A stretch of DNA of 18,573 bases from Spirogloea muscicola (taxonomy: Eukaryota > Streptophyta > Zygnematophyceae > Spirogloeales > Spirogloeaceae), in NCBI GenBank assembly GCA_009602725.1, contig WELB01000002.1, positions 624,710 to 643,282 on the forward strand. The letters run 5' to 3'. Under the pieces are notes generated by a model that was given only the letters and a program-made list of their open reading frames with translations, was not told the origin of the DNA and made no database searches. Below, one piece after another: positions 1 to 7,983 of this stretch (the first letter of the stretch is position 1; each line of letters begins with the position of its first letter). The translations under genes were made by a program, and so were the position numbers.

Positions 1-916
<916 letters not shown>

Positions 917-1072
917 TTGTGCTCACCCGTGGGTACTAATGTCATCTTAGGTACCTTAGATTAGGTCTCCGTATTATGTAGCATTGTTTAGTCTGCACTC
1001 GACTCTGCCTGAACAATGTATTGGCTTGAATTGGCCTCCCTTTCAATTCATGCGCCCCGCGCGCCTTCTCTC
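917..1072 (+). repeat. left arm of 156-bp inverted repeat
   Basis: This is the reverse complement of 2609-2764 without gaps. Its inner part, around GAACAATGTATTGGCTTGA and the GCGC-rich segment near 1050-1070, recurs in diverged form near 1553-1600 (minus), 1741-1806 (plus), 5790-5830 (minus) and 12795-12845 (plus). It is therefore part of a dispersed family. Confidence 0.85.
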
Positions 1073-1414
1073 CGAAGCAGCCGTCTGCTGCAACCTCGCG
1101 CAGTCTAGCGTGAGCGGTTTCGGCTGTCGCGTTGGGGCGCCCCCCTGGGCCGCGTCAACTTTATCGGGCTGGCCGTTGCTCACAATACATGCTACATTAT
1201 CGTTCATGGCACGCACTTAGTTGTGCTTCAGTGCTTTCCGGCAAGGGCGGGCGCGCGGCGCGCTTGAAAGAAAGGAAGTGCTCGCCCATAGAAGAAAGGG
1301 CCATAGAAATGAAATGGACGTGTGGAAGCCAAGCCGAGCCCTTACGCGTGACAGAGAATGCCAACAATGCACTTAACAGAAGAAAGTGGCTCTCCCAAAG
1401 GGAAAGGGCTCGAG

Positions 1415-1475
1415 GACTGTGAAGAGCCAGCCAGAAAAAAGTGACAAGGTTCGAAGGGGCCAAAAGAACGCTTTC
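1415..1475 (-). repeat. arm of dispersed GGCTGGC/CAGCC fold-back element
   Basis: Read on the minus strand, the order is GGCCCCTTCGAACCTTGTC, a T-rich stretch, CTGGCTGGCTCTTCACAGTCC, then a CTCGAGCCC segment. This matches the shared order seen at 2305-2365, 5300-5365 and 6565-6630. Confidence 0.55.
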
Positions 1476-1499
1476 TCAAAAGCTTCCCTGTAGGATAGA

Positions 1500-1606
1500 G
1501 AGAAGGCGCGCGGGGCGCGCGGGGCGATAGGGAGGAAGCTGCGCGGTGCGCATGAGATATAAGGGAGGCATTCAAGCCAATACCATTGTTCAGGCAGAAA
1601 CTAGTG
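1500..1606 (-). repeat. diverged inner copy of the inverted-repeat arm
   Basis: Read on the minus strand, this carries the arm-like order: CTGCCTGAACAATG, a TTGGCTTGAAT-like core, a CTCCCTT segment, then CGCGCCTTCTCT. Small insertions separate the blocks. It pairs with the plus-strand copy at 1741-1806 to form a second nested inverted pair. Confidence 0.55.
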
Positions 1607-1740
1607 GGAAATGACAGGCTACATATGATTAAGCCGCACGCTAAGGTGGCTAAGGCGCCGGTGGCGACGGCCATGCCTCCTCTAGAGGTGGAAGGCCCTG
1701 CGGCAGCAGGCGCGCCTGGGTGGGGCCCCCTAGAATGTGG

Positions 1741-1806
1741 CATGAACAATGTATTGGCTTGACTTGGCCACCCTTTGAATTCACGCGCACCGCGCACCTT
1801 CTCTTC
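1741..1806 (+). repeat. diverged inner copy of the inverted-repeat arm
   Basis: It shares GAACAATGTATTGGCTTGA, a CCACCCTTTGAATTCA segment and a GCGCACCGCGCACCTTCTCT segment with the outer left arm, with several substitutions. Confidence 0.6.
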
Positions 1807-2297
1807 CTGTTCCAAATGGCCGAGAGGGCGTTAACCGACACAGCTAATGCAAGAGGCCCTGCCTGCGGCACATGGCTCCAGCAGTGGCGGGCGACAGGGC
1901 GGGCTGCCGTCCGCCCTGAGCGCAAGCAGGGCCTGCGGGCCCCATGGCTGTCACCGTACGCGCAAATGTGGCGGGGCCCCCCTTGAGGAGGCGACCCAAT
2001 GGCGAGCCAGGCTGGTCGTGCGCAGCTTGCTACGACCGACCGCCATGTTGACGGACGGGCCCCACATGAGGCCGCCGCCGGCGAGCCTGTCGCGACGCCG
2101 CGGTGCCGGCCGTGGCCGCCCGGGCGCTCCGGAGCCTACCGACAGTGCTGCTGGGGCAGGGAGTGCGTGGCGCCATGGCCGCCTCTCTATCTTCGGCGCA
2201 CCTTGGCGCGGCGGCCATTGAGGGCCTCTTCTGGGGCGCGGCACCCGGAAGAAATACAAGTGACTCTCCTACAGCTTTTCTTGGATAGCTGTGTGAT

Positions 2298-2500
2298 TTG
2301 GCACCTTTCGGACCTTTGTCCATCTTTTCTGGGCTGGCCAGCACAGCCCCCGCCCCCCTTTTGAAAGTCGGAAAAGTGACTCTCCGATGGGGAAAAAAGA
2401 ATGTGCTCGCCCATGGAGAAGAGGGGCTGGCAAAGCCAGCCCAAAAACAATGGACAATGTCCAAAAGCCAAAGGAAGAGGTGTCGAAAAAGGAGGGCCGC
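2298..2500. mobile_element. short fold-back (MITE-like) element, both arms present
   Basis: The plus-oriented arm (about 2305-2365) reads TTTCGGACC, TTTGTCCAT, a T-rich run, GGGCTGGCC, CAGCCCCCGCCCC. The inverse arm (about 2415-2475) reads GGGGCTGGCAAAGCCAGCCC followed by AACAATGGACAATGTCC. The two arms flank a middle with GTGCTCGCCCAT. There is no coding capacity. The same two-arm architecture occurs at 5220-5370. A further single plus-oriented arm follows at about 2508-2560. Confidence 0.6.
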
Positions 2501-2608
2501 TCTCTCTCTTCGGGCTGGCTTTTCACAGCCCTGGCCCCAATTGGGAGAGCCACTTATCTATCTTCTAAAGCAATGCCTTCGTGAGGCCAGCGCAAAGTAA
2601 AGAAGCTA

Positions 2609-2764
2609 GAGAGAAGGCGCGCGGGGCGCATGAATTGAAAGGGAGGCCAATTCAAGCCAATACATTGTTCAGGCAGAGTCGAGTGCAGACTAAACAATGC
2701 TACATAATACGGAGACCTAATCTAAGGTACCTAAGATGACATTAGTACCCACGGGTGAGCACAA
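2609..2764 (-). repeat. right arm of 156-bp inverted repeat
   Basis: This is the reverse complement of 917-1072. The match starts at GAGAGAAGG (2609) and ends at GAGCACAA (2764). Sequence outside both ends does not match. Confidence 0.85.
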
Positions 2765-3100
2765 ACAAATCTGACAAGCTAGAGAGGTAACTCTTCCGAG
2801 GTAACTCTTCCCCATCACTGACGCCCTGACCCTCCCAGATGAGGTGTTTCGCACTGCCGTCCACCGGCTTGTCAACTCTTCCCCATCACTGACGCCCTGA
2901 CCCTCCCAGATGAGGTGTTTCGCACTGCCGTCCACCGGCTTGTCATGAGATATCCCGTCGGTGGCTTATTCGTGTCGGTCTGACAAGGCAAGTGAGGTGG
3001 CTGCACCCGTGGACATTAAAGGCACGTCACCTATATCCATTAATGTGGACCAGGATTCGCAATCTCGGCACCTCCAACTCGGCTCCGGTCAGGTAAGTGA
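2765..3100 (+). pseudogene. possible LINE ORF remnant around the 71-bp duplication
   Basis: After the second 71-bp unit the same frame continues through MRYPVGGLFVSV to a stop near 2990. It has the leucine/arginine pattern of the region upstream of the C-terminal zinc finger in RLE-type LINEs. The remnant is short and broken by the 71-bp duplication, and the match is weak, so it could be chance. Confidence 0.25.
2803..2944 (+). repeat. 71-bp perfect tandem duplication
   Basis: Unit 1 is 2803-2873 and unit 2 is 2874-2944, identical as far as I can read. Each begins AACTCTTCCCC and ends CCACCGGCTTGTC. In one frame the unit encodes LPDEVFRTAVHRL, which resembles the F-x-x-A-x-x-x-R-L segment just before the zinc finger of the LINE fragment at 4213-5157. 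The duplicated piece may therefore be a LINE scrap; that origin is uncertain. Confidence 0.85.
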
Positions 3101-3102
3101 GC

Positions 3103-3300
3103 AGGTGCCGCCGCGCCGTCGATCGACATCGGCAATTGGACTTCATCCTACCATCCCAACCGCTCAACCACAGCGCCAACCTGCCGCTGAGCCGTCGATA
3201 TGGCATCAGCGAGCCAACCCCAACTACCATCCCAACCGCTCAACCACAACGCGGACCTGCCGCTGCGCCGTCGATATGGCATCAGTGAGCAGTCCCCATC
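3103..3300 (+). repeat. 76-bp minisatellite, about 2.5 copies
   Basis: Units starting TACCATCCCAACCGCTCAACC occur at 3149 and 3225, spaced 76 bases. Each carries GCCGTCGATATGGCATCAG. A partial unit (GCCGTCGATCGACATCGG) precedes them. Substitutions between copies show that the array is old. The ORFs across it look like by-products of the repeat. Confidence 0.75.
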
Positions 3301-3443
3301 CTTTGCCGCTCGTACCGCTCAAAAGGCCTCAAAGCGAAGCCGAAAAGCCCTAAGGCCCGCTCTGATGGGGATGACCCACCCTGATGGGCGAAGGCGGGTA
3401 CCGGCCAGGCTAGCGGCGGGTAAAGGTGAAAGGGTGAGGGAAT

Positions 3444-3550
3444 AGCAATCCCAGGCTACACTGGCCTTGGGGATTAAGGGTGGAGGGGCAGAGCAGCAAT
3501 AGCGGTCTCAGGGCTACACTGGCCTTGAGATTGAGGATGGAGGGTAAAGC
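3444..3550 (+). repeat. 58-bp imperfect direct repeat, two copies
   Basis: GGCTACACTGGCCTTG occurs at 3454 and 3512, each followed by a GATT-rich and GGTGGAGGG/GGATGGAGGG segment and preceded by AGCAAT. Confidence 0.7.
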
Positions 3551-3620
3551 CAAATAGGCCAAAGCGGCTGCTCTCAAAACAATGCCATTCTTTCTGACCG
3601 GCATAAGCGAGCGGAGGGCT

Positions 3621-3646
3621 AGGACCGAGCAGTTCTACTCGGTCCT
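3621..3646. other. small perfect hairpin
   Basis: AGGACCGAG (3621-3629) and CTCGGTCCT (3638-3646) form a 9-bp stem around an 8-base loop. It lies in otherwise featureless sequence and its function is unknown. Confidence 0.6.
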
Positions 3647-4115
3647 GTAAACGAGTGGGTTGGTAAGACACCAAGCAATTAACAGTAATATATGAAACGG
3701 AATTGGTATCAATTAGAGACTGCGAAGAGTCTTGTTCACAGTAGCCAATGGTCTCGGTGCCAAGTGCCGGTAACTGGTAACCGAAAGTGTCCAGTGCCGG
3801 TAACCCGGTAACAGAGTACGCCCGATTAGGGACTTAGTGCTCTATTTCTACACGCCCTATTCGGGACTTTCGTTAGTACGTGCAAGAATGCCCACAATGC
3901 AACCAATGCATATGGTGCTGATGTAAGCACCACAATACGAACGTCTTCCGAGACAAACGCTCGGAGTGCCTGATAGAGCAGGAACAAACGCGCCGGTTTA
4001 CGTACCGGTGGACGGAGTTCTCCGGTAGATGGCTCCTCAAGGGCAGATCCGGTCCTTCACGCCTACCCGTGCCTTCTTGGCACGGCCAATGCGCGCTCGA
4101 TGCCCGCTGATGTAT
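3647..4115. other. geneless stretch
   Basis: No coding frame is supported. There are short direct repeats only: AGTGCCGGTAAC (about 3766 and 3793), and a pair reading ACGCCCGATTAGGGACT and ACGCCCTATTCGGGACT (about 3819 and 3853). Confidence 0.5.
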
Positions 4116-4117
4116 CA

Positions 4118-4196
4118 GCGGGGACGGCGGCAGCGGCAGCGGCAGCGGCAGCGACGACGGCAGGAGCGACGACGACAGCGGCGGCGGTGGTGGCGG
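4118..4196. repeat. GGC/GAC-rich triplet and GGCAGC hexamer microsatellite
   Basis: Repeated GGCAGC units pass into GACGAC and GGCGGTGGTGGCGG. On the minus strand this produces an Arg/Cys-rich frame that I regard as a by-product of the microsatellite. Confidence 0.85.
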
Positions 4197-4212
4197 AGAA
4201 ATCGGTAATTAG

Positions 4213-5157
4213 CCACCCATCCATCACAAGCTCCAGTTTTCAGGATTATTCTATTGCGCTGACATCTATTTAGCCAGATACTTTCATTTCTCGCTTTTCC
4301 GTAGCTTTTTCGTTTTCTCTCATAATGCGGACGTTGCCAACCACGCGGACTTGGAAATGTCACCTATATTCTTTACAACTCTGCCCTTTCGACATTCCCT
4401 GGCAATCGACACTATATGGCACGACAGGCTCCTGGGGCTGCCGCCTCCATGCCTCCAGGGCGTGCGTCAATGCCAGTGTGGCGAGCGAGGGGCCGAGCCT
4501 GGCGAGCTGGCTGCTCACGTCCTGCGCTGTTCCCACGGCGGCGAGAGGACGGCAGCCCACGACCGCCTCCGGGACGCGATGCACGGCATCCTGGTGGAGG
4601 CTGGCTTCGCGGTGGCAGCGGAGCACTCCGGCGTTATGCCGCTCCAGGAAAGGGCCGACGGTCTCCACGCTCGTCGCGTCGACCTGGTGGCCACCCCACA
4701 GGCTGGCGGGCCACGTCTGCTTCTGGACGTGGTGACTACCGACGCATTCGACCGCTCCCACCCAGCCCAGTCTGCCACCAAGGCTGGGTATGAGGTCGCC
4801 TGCGCCGCTCGGGCAAAAGAGATCAAGTACGCCAACCATCCGCCGGAAGAAGAGTTCTTCCCGTTGGCAATTGACATCCATGGGGCACTGGGCGCTCGGT
4901 GGCTTGAGCTACTTAACCAGCTCGCCTGCAACGCAATCGCCCGTCGCTTCCATGGTGAGCCAGTAGACTTTCCTGCAGCCGGGTCGCTGGCGCAAGTGTA
5001 TCGCATGCGCTTGGCCGTCTCGCTGCAGCGGTCCATGGCCCGTGCGCTGCACCTTCGTGCCGGAAGAGCCCTAGCTGCTGCCTCTGGCTCTGTCCAGGGG
5101 ACCCACTTCCAGGACCCTAGCATCTCTGATCTGCGGCTGCTCAGCAGGAATTACTGA
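4213..5157 (+). pseudogene. non-LTR retrotransposon (LINE) C-terminal fragment with zinc finger and restriction-like endonuclease
   Basis: The open frame runs from just after a stop at 4210 to TGA at 5155-5157. Similarity becomes recognisable from about 4380. Numbering from the TTG at 4351, it reads FRHSLAIDTIWHDRLLGLP and then a C-C-H-C finger (C41, C43, H56, C60, with H70 after). A PD-(D/E)xK-like endonuclease core follows (D111 in RRVDLVA, D126 in LLLDVVTTD), then a KYA motif and an F-PLAIDIHGALG motif. This order is typical of the C-terminal end of RLE-type LINE ORFs of green plants and algae. The reverse-transcriptase domain is absent, as expected from the 5' truncation common in non-LTR elements. 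The frame is intact, so the insertion may be fairly recent. No poly-A tail or target duplication was identified. Confidence 0.75.
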
Positions 5158-5219
5158 GTCATTCGTAGTTGCTTTGTATCTTCTTGTGCTTGTTTTTCTT
5201 AGCGCTTCCCCTGGCTCCC

Positions 5220-5370
5220 TTCTCGTACTTTGTCCATTCTTTTTTGGGCTGGCTGTTCCGGCCCCTATCCTCAATGGGCGAGCTCTTTCTCTTTTCCGAA
5301 GGGGGCGAGGAGCTGTGAAAGCCAGCCCGAACAGTTTGACAAGGTCCGAAGCGGCCCGGAAAGTGCTGGA
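5220..5370. mobile_element. short fold-back (MITE-like) element, both arms present
   Basis: The plus arm (about 5225-5275) reads TTTGTCCATTC, a T run, GGGCTGGC and CGGCCCC. It is followed by ATGGGCGAGCTC. The inverse arm (about 5300-5365) reads GGGGGCGAGG, GCTGTGAAAGCCAGCCC, GACAAGGTCCGAAG and CGGCCCGGAAAGTGC. The arms are reverse-complementary in outline, giving an element of about 150-160 bp. It lies just downstream of the LINE stop codon. Confidence 0.6.
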
Positions 5371-5700
5371 ATAAATGAATGAAAGAAAGGACTCTTCCAG
5401 ACAAGGGGGCCATGGCTGTGATTGGCCCAAAGGCGTGTACAAGCACCTCACCAAGACGCAATCATCACCCCCGGGGTCACTTTTCCGCCAACCCCGGAGT
5501 CACTCCGCCCGCTAACGCAAGGCCACGCCGCCTGCCGCGTAGGCGCCCCAACGGGTGCCACGTTTCATGGCAGGAACCGCGACGGTTGGCTTGCACCGTC
5601 AGGGCTGGCGGTTGGGGGCGAGGGCCCGGTTCCCGGTTGGAACCACAAGGGAAGCACAATTGTGTGCATTACCTGCTGCTAAGCTGACCCGCTCAATGAG
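5371..5700. other. geneless stretch
   Basis: Overlapping frames on both strands show no recognisable domain, and no splice-supported gene could be built. Confidence 0.4.
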
Positions 5701-5704
5701 TTCA

Positions 5705-5830
5705 CTTGCAGGAGATAGAACGAAAGAAACAGCTCTTTCCAATGTCAGGCGATGGCTGAGAGGCCAGCTCCAAAGACTGTACAAGGAGAAGGTGCGCGGT
5801 ATGCATAAATTGAGAGGGAGGCCAAATCAG
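5705..5830 (-). repeat. degenerate repeat-family copies
   Basis: The first part (to about 5775) resembles an inverted fold-back arm (CAGCTCTTTCCAA, GGCTGAGAGGCCAGC). The second (about 5788-5830) resembles the 156-bp arm family: GTGCGCGGTATGCAT, AAATTGAGAGGGAGGCC. Both are diverged. Confidence 0.45.
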
Positions 5831-5870
5831 GCCACTACAGTATTAAGGCAAAAGCTGGTGCAAGGAAAGG

Positions 5871-6023
5871 GGCTATACTTGAAGCGAATCACTATACTAA
5901 GTGGGCTAAGGCGACAGTGCGAAAGCTGGCTGAAAGAGGACAGGAATCGGGCCATACTTGAAGCAAATTCCTATACCAAGGGGGCTAAGGCGACCATGCG
6001 AAAGCTGGCTGAAAGAGGACAGG
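5871..6023 (+). repeat. 79-bp tandem repeat, two copies
   Basis: Unit 1 is 5871-5949 and unit 2 starts at 5950. Both read GGC(T/C)ATACTTGAAGC, then GGGCTAAGGCGAC, GCGAAAGCTGGCTGAAAGAG, GACAGG. A few substitutions separate them. A frame of about 186 codons crosses this array and I consider it fortuitous. Confidence 0.8.
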
Positions 6024-6129
6024 TACGTCACATCAGTAGGTATGCTTGCCTTCGTACTACATTTTTGCCCCCGTCACTCATCAGAAGCTTTTCGCCCTGC
6101 GTCCATCTGGGATGACAGAGTTAAGCTCT

Positions 6130-6240
6130 TCCAAAGTGGGCGAGGGCTGTGAGCGGCCAGCGCAAGAAGGTTGGGGCCTATGAACCTGTTTATTTTTTCT
6201 GGGCTGGTATTCTACAGCCCCCGCCCCCGACTGAAGAGCT
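6130..6240. mobile_element. short fold-back element, inverse arm then plus arm
   Basis: The inverse arm (about 6130-6165) reads CTTCCAAAGTGGGCGAGGGC, TGTGAGCGGCCAGC. The plus arm (about 6190-6240) reads TTTTCTGGGCTGG, CTACAGCCCCCGCCCCC, GAAGAGCTCAC. The order of the arms is opposite to the copies at 2298-2500 and 5220-5370. Confidence 0.5.
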
Positions 6241-6339
6241 CACTTCTATCTGGCTGCTAGTGCTTCCAACTTCCGCGGCTGCTTGATAGGGGTCACTGCG
6301 CAGCTATCTTAGTGGTTTTCCTACTTTGTCTGCTTGCAA

Positions 6340-6440
6340 TCCGCTTTCCATCAATTTTGGACCTTGTCATTCTTTGGTGGTCTGGCCCTTTCCTTTGGCT
6401 AATCAAAGCCCTCGCCCCCCTTGGAAGAGCTTGCATCGGT
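6340..6440 (+). repeat. single arm of the fold-back family
   Basis: It contains TTTGGACCTTGTCATTC, a GGTCTGGCC segment, AAAGCCCTCGCCCCCCTTGG and AAGAGCTT, in the family order. The hairpin loop is longer than usual. Confidence 0.45.
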
Positions 6441-6559
6441 TGCAGTCCTTGCCCCCTCAAAGAGACCCACGTTGTCTTTTACAGCCATCGCCTCTTATGG
6501 GAGGACCTTCATGTCATTCGCCCTCTACTCGTGATAGCCACTCACTTCAGCTGTATGAA

Positions 6560-6635
6560 GTAGCGCTTTCCGGCCCCTTGGGCCTTGTCTATTCGTCTAT
6601 GGGCTGGCCTTTCACAGCCATTGCCTCAGGAACAG
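6560..6635 (+). repeat. single arm of the fold-back family
   Basis: GCGCTTTCCGGCCCCTTGGG, CCTTGTCTATTC, then GGGCTGGCCTTTCACAGCC. This is one of the best matches to the family outline. Confidence 0.6.
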
Positions 6636-6919
6636 TACCTCTTGAGCGACCACAAGTAAGAATCTAGCACTGTGGCATCTCGACCTGTCATACGTCAGCA
6701 GTCTGCAGCACGAGTGTGACTTTTCTGGTGCCATGCAGGTACAAGGAGTCTGCTTGGGTATGCACGTACACCTCACTGACCATGCAAAGCAGACCCATGC
6801 GACAGGCGTGGCCTCAAGCGGACAACGTCAACCCTCCCTCTCGGGCAACTCACTCCTGAGTAGGGCCACTACTCCAGCGTACACTCCTGGGCTACTTCAA
6901 ATGAGTTCTTACTTCTTGC
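6636..6919. other. geneless stretch
   Basis: I see no supported gene, repeat or RNA here. It lies immediately downstream (minus strand) of the copia RNase H remnant, so it may include decayed 3' LTR sequence. I could not recognise one. Confidence 0.35.
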
Positions 6920-7130
6920 TCACAGCCTGATGCCAATAACGCATAGCATGTGCTTGTCATGCGGCACTGCCTTGACCAGGCAGTCTGCCACCATCTCCTG
7001 TGTGACGCAGTACTTGAAGTGCGCTATCACATCCTCCACTAGCTAGGGCATTTTGTGGTTATCCTCATTGAGTGCTTGGTGCAGGAATGGTTGATGGACG
7101 GATTGGACCGCGAGCAGCCTAGCTCTACTT
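6920..7130 (-). pseudogene. decayed Ty1/copia pol C-terminus (RNase H tail)
   Basis: Read on the minus strand it gives SNPSINHSCTKHS. After a frame change and a stop it continues with LVEDVIAHFKYCVTQEMVAD, then CLVKAVPHDKHML, ending at TGA (6920-6922). This follows the copia RNase H end pattern: a NP-x-x-H-x-RTKH box, a K-Y-C-x-T-x-E-M-V-A-D box, then a K-x-L/V-P-x-x-K-H tail. The broken frame marks it as dead. Weak copia-like residues (a W-K-x-x-K-Q box and an LLEL end) may extend it upstream to about 7330. It has the same orientation as the gag ORF at 10934-11611, but gene A exons lie between, so they are probably separate insertions. Confidence 0.55.
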
Positions 7131-7983
7131 AGAGCTATGCTGCTGATGCTATTTGTGTTGATTATTGTCAGTAAGTCGTCAAATGATGACCTGTTTTAAA
7201 CAAGCTCCAATAATGAGTGTGGCTGTGGAGTCTGTTCAGTCTCCATTCTGGCGAGTCCTGATAGTGCACTTCTCGACAGTGTTAAGAGCCGCTGCTTCTC
7301 GTCTTTCCACTCCAAGTCCTCGGCTGGTCTGTTGCCCCTATTTACGGGACCGGCAGACTGCCCATGTCTCAGCTTTCCAGACACAACCCGGCACAGCAGA
7401 CACAATCAGGTTCGGAATGAGCCCGATATGTCGGGGCCTTTTGTCATGGAGCGCTACCATGGCCCCCTGGACGCTGTAGTGGAATCCTTAGCCCATTTCG
7501 CTGGTGTTCCATGTTACAACATTCAGCAGAGCCCGATTGCAAGGAAGCCCAAATCTTATGGCTCTTGTTCAGAATCAAGGCTGCCTCCTTGCAGCCACCG
7601 CTGCTTGCGGTCGTTCTTGTGATTGCTTCTTGTGATCTTCTTCTTGTCACTCCTTCGTCACCTAGGCTTGATGGGGTTGAGGGAGTGGAGCTTGAGTTAC
7701 GAGTCCTGCAGGTTGGAGACGGAAAAGAATACGGCCTTGTGTGATAGACCTTGGAGCAGGTGCCAGGTGAACAAGACGGTGCTCCCTCCAAGAAGCACAG
7801 GCTGATACAATATACCAGCGCTTCAAGTCACCTAGTGCTTGGCGAGGCATAGGGCTCCTAGCAAGGACTTTTTGGAGGACGCACACACAGCTGACATGGA
7901 TGCTTTTAACACAGTGGACTTAAACACCCTCACCTTTTAATAGCTGGGAGCTGAAGTCCTAGCTCCAGCACGTAATGACTGTA
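7131..7983 (-). other. region downstream of gene A: probable 3' UTR and unassigned sequence
   Basis: No second gene is supported. The first few hundred bases after the gene A stop (TGA, 7984-7986) are probably 3' UTR. A minus-strand TGTAA pentamer, the usual green-algal polyadenylation signal, lies at 7514-7518, about 470 bases past the stop. One pentamer is weak evidence. The 7200-7400 part may be further copia remnant. Confidence 0.35.

Larger units (their letters stand above)
917..2764. mobile_element. putative non-autonomous element bounded by 156-bp inverted repeats
   Basis: The left arm (917-1072) and right arm (2609-2764) are reverse complements in constant register: every paired position sums to 3681, so there are no gaps. 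The arms begin TTGTGCTCACCC. The interior holds a second, diverged inverted pair of part of the same arm sequence (about 1500-1605 minus and 1741-1806 plus), copies of the short fold-back element, and GC-rich filler. No transposase-like frame was recognised inside. I could not find a target-site duplication: the bases outside each arm differ. It may be a MITE or fold-back derivative of a larger TIR transposon, or an inverted duplication. Confidence 0.6.

Noticed and set aside
3103-3300. Direct repeats with even spacing, considered as a CRISPR array
   Set aside because: There are only about 2.5 diverged copies of a 76-bp unit with no constant repeat and variable spacer, no cas genes, and a eukaryotic setting.
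4360-5123. Long minus-strand frames (173 and 202 codons) under the LINE fragment
   Set aside because: They are antisense shadows of a GC-rich coding sequence whose plus frame has clear zinc-finger and endonuclease motifs.
5555-6115. Plus-strand frame of 186 codons
   Set aside because: It crosses repeat copies and the 79-bp tandem array. The protein shows no domain, and the repeated residues come from the DNA repeat.
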